Assembly: GCF_026738875.1 (NCBI RefSeq)
Contig: NZ_JAPQFJ010000004.1
Span: 1 to 64,000 of the forward strand
DNA length: 64,000 bases
Source of the DNA: Clostridium brassicae
GTDB taxonomy: Bacteria; Bacillota; Clostridia; Clostridiales; Clostridiaceae
Direction of reading: 5' to 3'
In this document: in pieces, positions 1 to 9,303 of the stretch
How positions within the stretch are numbered: the first letter of the stretch is position 1
Layout: every line of letters begins with the position of its first letter
The notes under the pieces: generated by a model
Told to the model about the DNA's origin: nothing
The model's input: only the letters and a program-made list of their open reading frames with translations
The model's database searches: none
Position numbers and translations under genes: made by a program

Positions 1-167
1 ACAAAACTGGCAAAACTAATTGCTAACGCACTCTATACCCCTAAATATATACAATTAAAATTTAATATATGAAGTTAAATACAATAAATTAATTAATGTA
101 ATATTATCCAAAACAGTAAATGGACTTCTACTTTTCTTTAGTGTTGTCAAATTTAATTCTGTGGAAT

Positions 168-211
168 TATTCCAGAAGGCTCCGCCTAAAAATCTGGGCG
201 ACTATGGAATA
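168..211. other. Structured intergenic hairpin of unknown class
   Basis: The first 437 bases hold no convincing gene. Within them CCAGA (172-176) pairs with TCTGG (193-197), and the inner AGGC (177-180) pairs with GCCT (184-187) around a three-base loop. Outer TATTCC (168-173) could alternatively pair with GGAATA (206-211). The local GC content is well above the surrounding AT-rich sequence. It could be an RNA element, a relic of a mobile-element end or a terminator without a U tract. I cannot match it to a known riboswitch class. Confidence 0.3.
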
Positions 212-437
212 TATTGAATAATATTAACAGGTAATTATATGAAAATATAATCTTTATATTTGTACGAAATCTAGGTAATTAAAAATGAAGAACGCATACC
301 TTTATTATATATTTAACCTTATTAATACCTTCCCCCTCTTCTAAAGTAATTGGTATATACTTCTCTTCTATTGTCCAAAATAAACTTAGTGCTGAAATTT
401 TATCTAATAATTACTTATTTGAAAGGAAGAGAGTTCC

Positions 438-1784
438 ATGAATACCAATTATAAAGAACTATTTAGATCTTTAATAAAAGCCTATTATAAAGAAAATTTT
501 GAAGAAACTATTTTCACCTTAATATCAGATGATTCCATTGACAAAAATTACTTAAGCAACCTAGTTTCTTCTCTTTGTGGAGTAGATGTGAAATATGATG
601 ATAATTATATTGAAAATTTAAAACATGCTATCGCTAATTATGAGATACACCATAAAGTGGTTCATAAAATAAAAGACTGTTCTATGGATTGTGCAGATTC
701 TACTGGTAAAACTCTTTGTCAGAAATCTTGTCCCTTTAATGCAATACTTTTAGATAAACATACACATAAAACTTATATTAGTAATGATAAATGTACTGAC
801 TGTGGCTTTTGTGTAGAAGCGTGCCCAACAGGCAGTATTGTTGATAAAGTAGAATTTATGCCTCTTGTGAACTTATTAAATAAAAAAACTACAGTAATTG
901 CTGCAGTTGCACCTTCAATAATAGGTCAATTTGGAGAAGGTGTAACTATTCATCAACTTAGAGCAGCTTTTAAACGACTTGGTTTTACAGATATGGTTGA
1001 AGTTGCATTTTTTGCAGATATGCTAACCATTAAGGAAGCTGTTGAATTTAATCATCTTGTAAAAACCAAAGATGATTTCATGATTACCTCCTGTTGTTGT
1101 CCTATGTGGATAGGTATGTTACGAAAAATATACAACAATCTATTGGATCATGTCTCTCCTTCTGTGTCCCCTATGATTGCCTCTGGAAAAGTTTTAAAAA
1201 CCTTAAACCCTAATTGTAAAGTTGTTTTTATCGGACCTTGCATTGCAAAAAAAGCTGAAGCAAAAGAAAAGGATCTATTAGGTATTATAGATTATGTTTT
1301 AACATTTCAAGAACTTAAAGACATATTTAATACCCTAAACATAAATCCTAAAAATCTTAAGGAAGATGTTTCAACAGAATATGCTTCAAGAGAAGGTAGA
1401 ATATACGCCCGTACTGGTGGAGTTTCTATAGCAATCACTGAAGCAATCCATCGCCTTTTTCCGGAGAAATCTAAATTTTTGAAAACAATAAAAGGAGATG
1501 GCATTAAAGAATGTAGAGACATACTTGATAAACTACAAAAAAAAGAGATTGATGCTAATTTTATAGAAGGAATGGGTTGTATTAAAGGCTGCGTTGGCGG
1601 TCCTAAGGTAAATATTGATAGAGAAAAAGGCCAGGAACTAGTCGATGCATTTGCTGAGAATTCAGAAGTTAAAATTTCTTTAGATAATGAGTGTATCGAT
1701 AAAGTGTTTAAACAAATAGGTATTAATTCTGTTGAAGATTTATTTATAAAAGAAAAAGTCAAGATTTTTAAACGAAGTTTATAA
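438..1784 (+). CDS. [FeFe]-hydrogenase-like iron-sulfur protein
   Basis: 448 aa. Residues about 80-135 hold two four-cysteine clusters; the second, CTDCGFCVEACP, is a clear [4Fe-4S] ferredoxin motif. The rest is the large-subunit fold of [FeFe] hydrogenase, with the three H-cluster loops recognisable as TSCCCPMW, GPCIAKKAEA and GMGCIKGCVGGP, so all four cysteines expected to hold the cubane are present. The first loop has one more cysteine than the usual TSCCPxW, and loops 2 and 3 differ from catalytic enzymes, as in the divergent (group C/D-like) hydrogenases thought to be sensory or of unknown role. The N-terminal ~80 residues match nothing I recognise. Start supported by GGAAGAGAG upstream of ATG. 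It stands alone, with no maturase genes nearby; the hypDE genes at the other end of the window serve [NiFe] enzymes. Confidence 0.8.
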   Translation: MNTNYKELFRSLIKAYYKENFEETIFTLISDDSIDKNYLSNLVSSLCGVDVKYDDNYIENLKHAIANYEIHHKVVHKIKDCSMDCADSTGKTLCQKSCPFNAILLDKHTHKTYISNDKCTDCGFCVEACPTGSIVDKVEFMPLVNLLNKKTTVIAAVAPSIIGQFGEGVTIHQLRAAFKRLGFTDMVEVAFFADMLTIKEAVEFNHLVKTKDDFMITSCCCPMWIGMLRKIYNNLLDHVSPSVSPMIASGKVLKTLNPNCKVVFIGPCIAKKAEAKEKDLLGIIDYVLTFQELKDIFNTLNINPKNLKEDVSTEYASREGRIYARTGGVSIAITEAIHRLFPEKSKFLKTIKGDGIKECRDILDKLQKKEIDANFIEGMGCIKGCVGGPKVNIDREKGQELVDAFAENSEVKISLDNECIDKVFKQIGINSVEDLFIKEKVKIFKRSL

Positions 1785-1926
1785 TTTTAACCTATTTTTA
1801 AAATAACCTAAACATAATATTAATACTTATTATGTAAAATTAAAATAATACTAATTTTATATATTACAACTTAAAATCTTATGTTAGAATAGTATTACTT
1901 ATATTACATGGGGGTGGACTATCTCT

Positions 1927-2451
1927 TTGAATACTTTTTTAGAAAGAATTGAAAAAAAAGATATTGCTATTTTAAAATCAATAAATAATTCACTAAGCTG
2001 TAAAATTTTAGATTTTATAATGACTCCTATTACCTATTTAGGTTCTCTGGTATTTTCGATTTTATTCTGTATATTTGCTATAATATATCCTAACAGAACC
2101 ATTCACAATTTAGGAATAAATACTTGTATAACTCTGGCTTTTAGTTCGGCAATGGTTCAGGTAATAAAAACTTCTGTTAGTAGGATACGTCCTTTTTTAA
2201 AAGTAACTAATTTAAACATAAAAAAGATAGGAATAGATAAACACTCATTTCCTTCTGGCCATACTACCGCTGCTTTTTCAATAGCTATTACAACATCGCT
2301 GTTTTATCATAACCATGCAATTATTTATATTGGGCTTGCTTTTATAGTTGGCATATCTAGAATATATCTAGGAGTTCATTATCCTACTGATGTATTAGCA
2401 GGAATGTTTTTAGGAAGTTTTTGCTCATTTTTGGTATATATTTTTATATGA
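1927..2451 (+). CDS. PAP2-family membrane phosphatase
   Basis: 174 aa integral membrane protein with the three PAP2 phosphatase signatures in order: KTSVSRIRP (KX6RP), PSGH and SRIYLGVHYPTD (SRX5HX3D). Family members of this size dephosphorylate undecaprenyl pyrophosphate, phosphatidylglycerol phosphate or other lipid phosphates at the outer face of the membrane; which substrate applies here cannot be told. The start is a TTG preceded at 9 bases by GGGGTGG; no ATG lies nearby. The gene is followed after 39 bases by the HAD hydrolase gene, probably in the same transcript. Confidence 0.85.
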   Translation: MNTFLERIEKKDIAILKSINNSLSCKILDFIMTPITYLGSLVFSILFCIFAIIYPNRTIHNLGINTCITLAFSSAMVQVIKTSVSRIRPFLKVTNLNIKKIGIDKHSFPSGHTTAAFSIAITTSLFYHNHAIIYIGLAFIVGISRIYLGVHYPTDVLAGMFLGSFCSFLVYIFI

Positions 2452-2490
2452 AATTTTTAGATACATCACTAAATAAGGGGTGAATATTAT

Positions 2491-3144
2491 ATGTTAAATA
2501 ATATAAAGGCCGCTATTTTCGATATGGATGGTACTTTAATAGATTCTATGTGGGTTTGGACAAAAATAGATATAGATTTCCTAAAAAAAAGGAGTTTAGA
2601 GTGTCCAAAGGACTTAAAATCAAAAATAGAGCATTTGTCTTTTGAACAAACTGCTATGTATTTTAAAGAAACATTTCATTTAGAAGAAAGTATCCAAGAA
2701 ATTATGACTGAATGGAACGATATGGCTTTTGAGGAATATAAGATAAATGTTAAATTAAAATATGGAGCCAAAAAATATCTAGATATATTAAAATCTGCTG
2801 GGATAAAAATAGCTCTTGCTACGAGTAATTGTACACTACTCCTTGAAACTGGCTTAAAAGTAAATGGTATATATGAATATTTTGATGCGATCACAACCAC
2901 CGATGAAGTTTCTCGAGGCAAACAGTTTCCTGATGTTTACCTCTTGACAGCTGAAAAGCTTGGAGTAAAACCAGAAGAATGTATTGTTTTTGAAGATATT
3001 TTACCTGCTGTAATGGGTGCCAAATCCGCTGGCATGAAGGTAATAGGAATACATGATGAATATTCTAAAAATCAAGAAAAAGATATAATAAACACAGCCG
3101 ATAAATATATCTATGAGTATTCAGAATTAATTAAAGCTATTTAA
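2491..3144 (+). CDS. HAD-superfamily hydrolase, beta-phosphoglucomutase-like
   Basis: 217 aa. Motif I DMDGTL near residue 12, motif II TSN around residue 113, a lysine before PDVYLL, and motif IV VFEDILPAVMGAKSAGM mark a Mg-dependent HAD phosphatase or phosphomutase with a helical cap (subfamily IA). Such enzymes act on sugar phosphates or nucleotides; the substrate is not evident. ATG preceded by GGGGTG. It probably shares a transcript with the PAP2 gene upstream; a hairpin follows at 3154-3209. Confidence 0.8.
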   Translation: MLNNIKAAIFDMDGTLIDSMWVWTKIDIDFLKKRSLECPKDLKSKIEHLSFEQTAMYFKETFHLEESIQEIMTEWNDMAFEEYKINVKLKYGAKKYLDILKSAGIKIALATSNCTLLLETGLKVNGIYEYFDAITTTDEVSRGKQFPDVYLLTAEKLGVKPEECIVFEDILPAVMGAKSAGMKVIGIHDEYSKNQEKDIINTADKYIYEYSELIKAI

Positions 3145-3153
3145 TTTAATCAA

Positions 3154-3209
3154 AAACTTGCATATATAAAAATAAGTTTTCTTCATTATTTTATTATATG
3201 TGCAAGTTT
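3154..3209. terminator. Hairpin between convergent genes
   Basis: Imperfect inverted repeat with AAACTTGCAT... on the left and ...ATGTGCAAGTTT on the right, in the 100-base gap between the convergent HAD and radical-SAM genes. It is probably a bidirectional terminator. Confidence 0.5.
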
Positions 3210-3244
3210 CTTCATTATAATATAATTAAAACTCTTTAATTATA

Positions 3245-4171
3245 TTATTTATAACACTTACCTTGATACAAGTCTTCTTCTTCCAATTTACTATCTATAT
3301 TATTTAATATTTCCCATTTTTTCAAACTCCACACAGGCTCAATTAAAAGACTTCTTGGAGCATCTCCTGTTAATCTATGTATAACCATATCTTGTGGAAG
3401 AAGTGTTATAATCTTGCAAATTAAATCTATATATTGTTCTTGACTAAAAAATGTCAATCTGCCTTCTTCATACAATTTAACTAAAGGAGTTCCCTTAAGT
3501 AAATGAAGAAGATGTAGTTTAATTCCCTGTATATCTTTATGTGATAGATATTTTATAGTATTTATTATATCTTCTTCCTCTTCTTCTGGAAGCCCTAAAA
3601 TAGTGTGTACAACAACATCAATATTTCTTTTTCTTAGTCTTAATAAAGCATCTTCAAAAACGTCTAAAGTATATCCTCTATTTATTAATTTTGCTATTTC
3701 CTCATTGGCTGTTTGAAGACCTAATTCAACCCATGTATATACTTTATCAGTATAAGAACTTATTAATTCTATAACCTCTTCACTCAAGCAATCAGGCCTA
3801 GTAGCAATAGCTAAAGCCACAACTCCCTCTTGCCTTACTGCTTCATCATATCTCTCCTTTAATCTATCAATACTATCATAAGTATTTGTATAAGCTTGAA
3901 AATAAGCTATGTATTTTCCATTTTTCCACTTTTTATTCATCATCAATTTAATATCTTCAAATTGACTAGAAATAGAAAAATTTCTGTCTCCTGCAAAATC
4001 TCCTGAACCTCTCTCGCTACAATAAATACATCCTCCATAACTTATAGTCCCATCTCTATTTGGACATGAAAAACCCGCATCTAATGATATTTTAAATACC
4101 TTCTCTTTAAATTTATTTCTCAAAAAATAATTTAAAGAATGATATCTTTTATCTCCCCAAGTTTTTTTCAT
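3245..4171 (-). CDS. Radical SAM protein, TIGR01212 (YhcC) family
   Basis: 308 aa. The N-terminal part holds the family's spaced cysteines CPNRDG...GGCIYC, ligands of a radical-SAM [4Fe-4S] cluster, followed by the Elp3-like barrel (TRPDCLS, VELGLQT, HTILGLPEE). Homologues are widespread in bacteria with no firmly assigned substrate. I place the start at the ATG of MKKTWGD, because AGGAG lies 8 bases before it; the open frame runs 13 codons further upstream without a ribosome site. It lies downstream of a lipoprotein gene on the same strand. Confidence 0.8.
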   Translation of the reverse strand: MKKTWGDKRYHSLNYFLRNKFKEKVFKISLDAGFSCPNRDGTISYGGCIYCSERGSGDFAGDRNFSISSQFEDIKLMMNKKWKNGKYIAYFQAYTNTYDSIDRLKERYDEAVRQEGVVALAIATRPDCLSEEVIELISSYTDKVYTWVELGLQTANEEIAKLINRGYTLDVFEDALLRLRKRNIDVVVHTILGLPEEEEEDIINTIKYLSHKDIQGIKLHLLHLLKGTPLVKLYEEGRLTFFSQEQYIDLICKIITLLPQDMVIHRLTGDAPRSLLIEPVWSLKKWEILNNIDSKLEEEDLYQGKCYK

Positions 4172-4253
4172 AATTTTCTCCTTTAAATATGTAAAAGTGT
4201 CTCTAGCCATTATACACTATAGACACCTTTATAACAAAACCACTTCATATAAA

Positions 4254-5348
4254 TTACTTACTTAATTTCTTTAATTTTAACTCTTTTAAGTCCATTTCCC
4301 ACTCACCAATATAATCATTATTCTTATCATTCTCACTCTTAGGTATTACTTTATACTTCATTTTTTCATTTTGGAATTCTTGTAAAATAACTTGAACTTT
4401 ATTTAAAGGATATTCCTCTTCAAAAATGACAGGTATCATATCACCATTTGAAGTATCATAAAGCCTAATAGCTCTTTTGCTATTATCATTAGCAATATAC
4501 TGAATAGCTAAGTACTTTTCGTCGAGAGAAAATCGCATAAACTCTACCTTAGAATTAGTTAATATATCGCATGACGTAACTTTCTTACCTATAGGTACTT
4601 CTTTTAAAACTTTTCCTCCAGCCTTCTCCTTCTGCCCTCCAGCACCTTGTTGATCTTGTGGATTAGAATTATTTCCTTGAGTTGTCATAGTATCATCTAA
4701 AATTAAAATACTAACAAAAGTATCACTATCAAAAGTAGTCATCGCTACACTAGTCCCTTCATACCCAAATTCTATAATGCCAAAATTTGTCTTAGGTACT
4801 ATCTGCATCTTCATCTTTGCTTTATCATCTTTTGAATAGGCATATTTAGGAAGTCCTTGCATATCCGTTACTAGACTAGTATCAACTTCATTTTCTTTTC
4901 TTAAACGAAGCATCCCATCATTATAAAAAATTTCTTTCTTTATATTAGTATTTATTTTATTTATTTTATAATCAATTCCTTCTTTTTTTACAAGTATTTC
5001 TGATTCTGTTATTAATGTTTCTGGTTTACCTTCATTACTTTTAATAACTTGTATTTTAAAATTTCCTCCTTCATTTGACTCATTCATTTCCAATATCTTG
5101 TATCCAGTTATTTTTAATCCATTTTCAGTTAAATCTTGTTTGTTTATTTTAACACTATCACTTACAAGTTTGTTAGCTTGTTCATACTGTTGATTTTTAG
5201 TAAATTTTACATAATTTTCTACAGTTAAATTAGCCATCTTCATATCAAAATTATCCTTTTCTTTAACATCCTCAACCTTTTTTTGTCCACATGCCATAAA
5301 ACTAAATAATATTAATATAGTTGACATATACCTAATATATTTTTTCAT
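4254..5348 (-). CDS. Putative lipoprotein of unknown function
   Basis: 364 aa starting MKKYIRYMSTILILF, with a lipobox (FMAC) at about residue 19-20, so it should be exported and lipid-anchored. The remainder is hydrophilic and lysine-rich, with a short Gln/Gly-rich low-complexity stretch (NNSNPQDQQGAGGQ) in the middle; no catalytic motif is recognisable. A GTG four codons upstream is possible, but AGGTGA sits at a good distance from the chosen ATG. Transcribed toward the radical-SAM gene 82 bases downstream. Confidence 0.65.
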   Translation of the reverse strand: MKKYIRYMSTILILFSFMACGQKKVEDVKEKDNFDMKMANLTVENYVKFTKNQQYEQANKLVSDSVKINKQDLTENGLKITGYKILEMNESNEGGNFKIQVIKSNEGKPETLITESEILVKKEGIDYKINKINTNIKKEIFYNDGMLRLRKENEVDTSLVTDMQGLPKYAYSKDDKAKMKMQIVPKTNFGIIEFGYEGTSVAMTTFDSDTFVSILILDDTMTTQGNNSNPQDQQGAGGQKEKAGGKVLKEVPIGKKVTSCDILTNSKVEFMRFSLDEKYLAIQYIANDNSKRAIRLYDTSNGDMIPVIFEEEYPLNKVQVILQEFQNEKMKYKVIPKSENDKNNDYIGEWEMDLKELKLKKLSK

Positions 5349-5493
5349 ATTGTTTATCACCTATCCATAAATAACTTTATTTTTTACTTTTATTTTGCCA
5401 CTAAATAAAAAATTAATTTATACAATCATTATTTTTATTAATTTATATATATTTATAAAAAGAACCTTATTATCAATTTTATGGGGGTATTAC

Positions 5494-6549
5494 ATGAAAA
5501 AATATTTAAGTTTAACTTTTCAATTAGCTGCCGTATTTATTGGCACTATAGTAGGTGCCGGTCTTGCTTCTGGTGAGGAAATAACCTTATTCTTTTCAAG
5601 ATATGGTTGTAAAAGCTTTATAGGCTTACTAATATGCATGTTAATTTATGTAATTATGGGATTTATAATAATACATATAAGTACTAAGTATAACTTAAAT
5701 TCCTATAATGAATTCATTAGATTAGTAAGTCCTGGATTCTTAGGACAAGTAACGGATATATTAACAAGTATTTTTCTTTTAAGTGGTTCCGCAATAATTC
5801 TAGCTGGAAGTGGAGCCTTGATAAGTCAGTTTTTTCATGTATCTAAATGGATAGGCATAATATTAATGTGTTGTCTTTCTATATATATACTACTAAAGGA
5901 TACAGAGGGTCTATTAGAAATAAATTCATTTATAGTTCCTTGTTTAATAATAATTATAACAACTATATTTATTTTATTTATAAGCTTATCAAAAGATATG
6001 GTAAATATTCCATACATAATGAATATAGCTGACTCAAAGTATAATTGGTTTATTTCTGCACTTTTATATGCAGGTTTCAACATAATATCCTGTAGTGGTG
6101 TACTAGTTCCTTTAAGCTCAGAAATAAAATCAAAAACTCCTTTAAAGTTTGGAGTTCTCTTAGGCTCCATAATACTTACTGTAATAGCATTTATGATTAA
6201 TCTTATGCTAATGCTTAATATTCCAAATATATTTCAATATGACATTCCTCTTTTATATGTTGCAGATCGTTTTGGCAAACTAATTCAAATAATGCTACTT
6301 TGTGTAATGTGGTTAGAAATGTTTTCTACTGAAGTTTCTGATATCTATAGTTTAGGCAAAACTATAGAAAATGTATTTAACATTCCTTATAAAAAAGCAG
6401 TTATTATTATTATTTTATTAGCACTACCCATATCACAACTTGGATTTGTAAATCTAATAACATATGTATATCCTGCTTTTGGGGCCATAAGTTTTGTTTT
6501 TATAATACAATGTATTATATTTTATTTTAAACAAAAATCTATTCATTAA
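5494..6549 (+). CDS. YkvI-type multi-pass membrane protein
   Basis: 351 aa, about ten hydrophobic segments. The opening (AVFIGTIVGAGLASGEEI) is typical of the YkvI family of APC-like transporters found in clostridia and bacilli; the transported molecule is unknown. The start is the ATG preceded by TGGGGG; the open frame extends 33 codons further upstream, but through AT-rich sequence without a ribosome site. It ends at a strong bidirectional hairpin (6553-6602) and is convergent with the PAP2-like gene. Confidence 0.7.
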   Translation: MKKYLSLTFQLAAVFIGTIVGAGLASGEEITLFFSRYGCKSFIGLLICMLIYVIMGFIIIHISTKYNLNSYNEFIRLVSPGFLGQVTDILTSIFLLSGSAIILAGSGALISQFFHVSKWIGIILMCCLSIYILLKDTEGLLEINSFIVPCLIIIITTIFILFISLSKDMVNIPYIMNIADSKYNWFISALLYAGFNIISCSGVLVPLSSEIKSKTPLKFGVLLGSIILTVIAFMINLMLMLNIPNIFQYDIPLLYVADRFGKLIQIMLLCVMWLEMFSTEVSDIYSLGKTIENVFNIPYKKAVIIIILLALPISQLGFVNLITYVYPAFGAISFVFIIQCIIFYFKQKSIH

Positions 6550-6552
6550 AAT

Positions 6553-6602
6553 AAAGAGTTAAAGAAAACCATTAAAATTCCTTGGTTTATCTTTAACTCT
6601 TT
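6553..6602. terminator. Bidirectional terminator
   Basis: A 12-bp stem, AAAGAGTTAAAG with CTTTAACTCTTT, plus an inner AAACC/GGTTT pairing, lies between convergent genes. T-rich sequence follows on the plus strand. Confidence 0.75.
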
Positions 6603-6627
6603 AAGCTTTTTTCTCTTAACAATTATA

Positions 6628-7287
6628 TTAAATTTTCGCCTTTTTCCTTTTATCCTTAATAAGTTTCCATATCCAGTTCATTGAATAAAATAAACTTAAT
6701 GATAATCCTATAGATACTATAACATCTATAAAATAGTGTTGCTTTATAAACATAGTAGACAAACTTATTAAAATAGTTATTATATCCGTTGTCATCTTAA
6801 AAGACGAACTAATTTTACTAGAATTATTTACAAACAACAAAACTAACATAGAATTTAATACATGTATACTTGGCATACAATTATAAGGATTATCTCTTCC
6901 ATATACCCATAGCACTAGTCTACTAAAAATATCTTTATCTTCAATAATAGGCCTTGCAACATAGGTAGGATAAAAATAATAAATTACATAACAAATCAAT
7001 ATTCCTACATTCAAAGTTATCAGTAATTTAAAGTACTCATCAGAATCTAATATACAAAGCAAAAGCAAGAAGAAGAATATATAAGCATACCACCCCACAT
7101 ATGGTATAACAAAATACTTATTAAATGAAATAATATTATCTATGGGCATTTTCATAACATTTATATCTTCTCTATATACATTTAACGTTGGGTATAAGAT
7201 GCTTGTAACAGGAATAGTAGCCATTAAGATACCTTTTTTTATAATATTTCGTATTTGATAATCACTTTCTTCCCACTCACGTTGCAT
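6628..7287 (-). CDS. PAP2/inositol-phosphotransferase-like membrane protein
   Basis: 219 aa with five to six membrane segments. The motifs MPSIH and HYFID correspond to the second and third PAP2 motifs in the Aur1/Ipt1-like branch (PAP2_3), so a lipid phosphatase or phosphotransferase activity at the membrane is likely. Start supported by GGAGGG 6 bases before ATG. It begins only 35 bases after the H-NOX chemoreceptor gene on the same strand and may be cotranscribed with it; no functional link is evident. Confidence 0.7.
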   Translation of the reverse strand: MQREWEESDYQIRNIIKKGILMATIPVTSILYPTLNVYREDINVMKMPIDNIISFNKYFVIPYVGWYAYIFFFLLLLCILDSDEYFKLLITLNVGILICYVIYYFYPTYVARPIIEDKDIFSRLVLWVYGRDNPYNCMPSIHVLNSMLVLLFVNNSSKISSSFKMTTDIITILISLSTMFIKQHYFIDVIVSIGLSLSLFYSMNWIWKLIKDKRKKAKI

Positions 7288-7322
7288 ATCAACCCTCCTG
7301 GCAAATTATTGATTATACTTCA

Positions 7323-9122
7323 TTAAATCTTATACTTGCTAAGCTCATTTTTAAATTCTTCAGTCGTTTTCTTGAAATTGGATATATTTCCTATTAGATT
7401 TTTTATTTCACTAGTGTAACTTGATACACTAGCACTTACTTCTTCCGAAGATGCAGAGTTTTCTTCTGCGATAGCTGATAATGATTCTATATTATCAGAA
7501 ATTTTTAGAATATATCCAGATTCTTTATCCAAATCATTTATCGTTTTTATCATTGTTGAAGATACTTCTTGAATAGAATTAGCTGCATCTAAACTTATGT
7601 CTCTAACCTTTTCTAAACTTATTGTCTCATTTTCCAATACATTATATTGATTTCCTATTTTTTCTACTAAGAGCTTTATTTCACTTACAAATTCTGCTAA
7701 ATTTTGATTTATATCTTTAACGGCATCTTGTGTTTCCTCTGCAAGTTCTCTTACTTCCTCAGCCACAACAGTAAATCCTCTTCCTGCTTCTCCTGCACGA
7801 GCGGCCTCAATAGAGGCATTTAACGCTAAAAGATTTGTTTGCTCAGAAATCCCAGAAACTATAGAAACTATATTATTAATATTTTTAGCCTTTTCTTCTA
7901 ATTCTATTCCTTTATTCTTTACCTCTTGGAATTTTTGTAAAGTTTGATAAATATTCTTACTTGAATTTTCTACATTTTCATAGCTGTTATTGATTTTATG
8001 GACAGCCTTTTCAAGTTCTTGTTTATTATTATTTTCACTATCTACAATATTTTTTAAAGTTTCAACATTATTATTTAATGCAGAAGCTGCTTCTTGAGTC
8101 ATTTCAGCTTGGCTTACAGCTCCATCTGCCATTTGCTCTACTACTCCAGAAATATCTTCTGAAGTTGCCTTCATAGAATCGGATATATTATTAATATTTG
8201 CTACAAATGTATTCATTTCATCTGTAACACCTTTAAAATTAGTAAAATCAGCTCTAATTACCTTCCTATGATCTTTTAAAAGTTCAAATATATCTTCAAA
8301 AAAGTCCCCTGTAACTATTCTTTTTTCTTCTGTATAATTATTACTATTAATTATTTTTATTTCTTCTTTTATTAAATCTTTAGGTTTCATAAGCAAAGAT
8401 ACTGCTAAAGCAGATGCTATTGGAGGAATTATAGTTGCTAATAAAAATGCTGGTATATTTTTCACTCCTATTAAAAATATATTACTAATAATTGATATTA
8501 TTATTGTAAATATTCCAACTTTTGCAGGAATACTTTTTACAAAACCAAAAGATAATAATTTGTTAAAATTATAGACTTTTTTATAATAAATATCTTTTTC
8601 AAAGTTAAATTCAAGTTTTAAGAATCCTGATTTTCTTTCTATCTCTTTTATGTCCAATTTTTCTTTGAAGAACTCTGCACTTCCATCAATAAGTCCAAAA
8701 GCATAATCAAACATTTCTCTATTTGATTTATATGTAAAAATAGCTTTTCTATCTGATATTGGTTCTATGCTTATTAGTGGTGGTTTTGCTCCTGGAAACT
8801 TTTTGACCATTTCTAAATGAATATCATATAAAGATCTAAAAAATGAGTATAAATTCTCATGCTCAAAAAACGAAGGGAAATCATTAAAAAACGACTGTAT
8901 ATTATCTTTTCCTATACTTCTCCATAACTGACCTACACTAATATTTATATCCTTTGATATATATGACATTACCTTTTTTACATCATCATCATCAATATTT
9001 TCTATTGGACTAAATATCTTACTATTCTTCCATCCAATAGAACTCATAGCTCTGTCTACAACGTCATCATTATAAAGTTTTCTACAAGTTTTAATCCAAG
9101 TAGCAACTACTGTCCCTTTCAT
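7323..9122 (-). CDS. H-NOX methyl-accepting chemotaxis protein
   Basis: 599 aa. Residues 1-185 are an H-NOX heme domain: it opens [11 protein letters not shown] and has the proximal heme ligand His102 (YDIH), the heme-propionate motif YKSNR (Tyr131-Ser133-Arg135), and the distal pocket residues Trp9, Asn74 and Tyr140. These fall at the same numbers as in the Caldanaerobacter (Thermoanaerobacter) tengcongensis Tar4 H-NOX as I recall it. Two membrane segments follow (about 195-245), then a chemoreceptor signalling domain with the conserved hairpin tip [19 protein letters not shown]. The protein should bind NO, and probably O2 because the distal tyrosine is present, and signal to CheA/CheW for aerotaxis or NO avoidance. 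Homologues with this architecture have been studied from clostridia. ATG start; PAP2-like gene downstream. Confidence 0.92.
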   Translation of the reverse strand: MKGTVVATWIKTCRKLYNDDVVDRAMSSIGWKNSKIFSPIENIDDDDVKKVMSYISKDINISVGQLWRSIGKDNIQSFFNDFPSFFEHENLYSFFRSLYDIHLEMVKKFPGAKPPLISIEPISDRKAIFTYKSNREMFDYAFGLIDGSAEFFKEKLDIKEIERKSGFLKLEFNFEKDIYYKKVYNFNKLLSFGFVKSIPAKVGIFTIIISIISNIFLIGVKNIPAFLLATIIPPIASALAVSLLMKPKDLIKEEIKIINSNNYTEEKRIVTGDFFEDIFELLKDHRKVIRADFTNFKGVTDEMNTFVANINNISDSMKATSEDISGVVEQMADGAVSQAEMTQEAASALNNNVETLKNIVDSENNNKQELEKAVHKINNSYENVENSSKNIYQTLQKFQEVKNKGIELEEKAKNINNIVSIVSGISEQTNLLALNASIEAARAGEAGRGFTVVAEEVRELAEETQDAVKDINQNLAEFVSEIKLLVEKIGNQYNVLENETISLEKVRDISLDAANSIQEVSSTMIKTINDLDKESGYILKISDNIESLSAIAEENSASSEEVSASVSSYTSEIKNLIGNISNFKKTTEEFKNELSKYKI

Positions 9123-9303
9123 TGTACTCCTCCCCTAATTTAAAATCATTATTAATTAAGTATATTTATTAATTATTATACATTACTTTTTACTATTTGT
9201 TAATACTTATATTATACTCCTCCTATTAGTAATATCTTTACAAACATGTTGATATAATTTAAGTATATAGTTAAATTTTTAGTATGTAAATGAGGTAAAT
9301 TAT

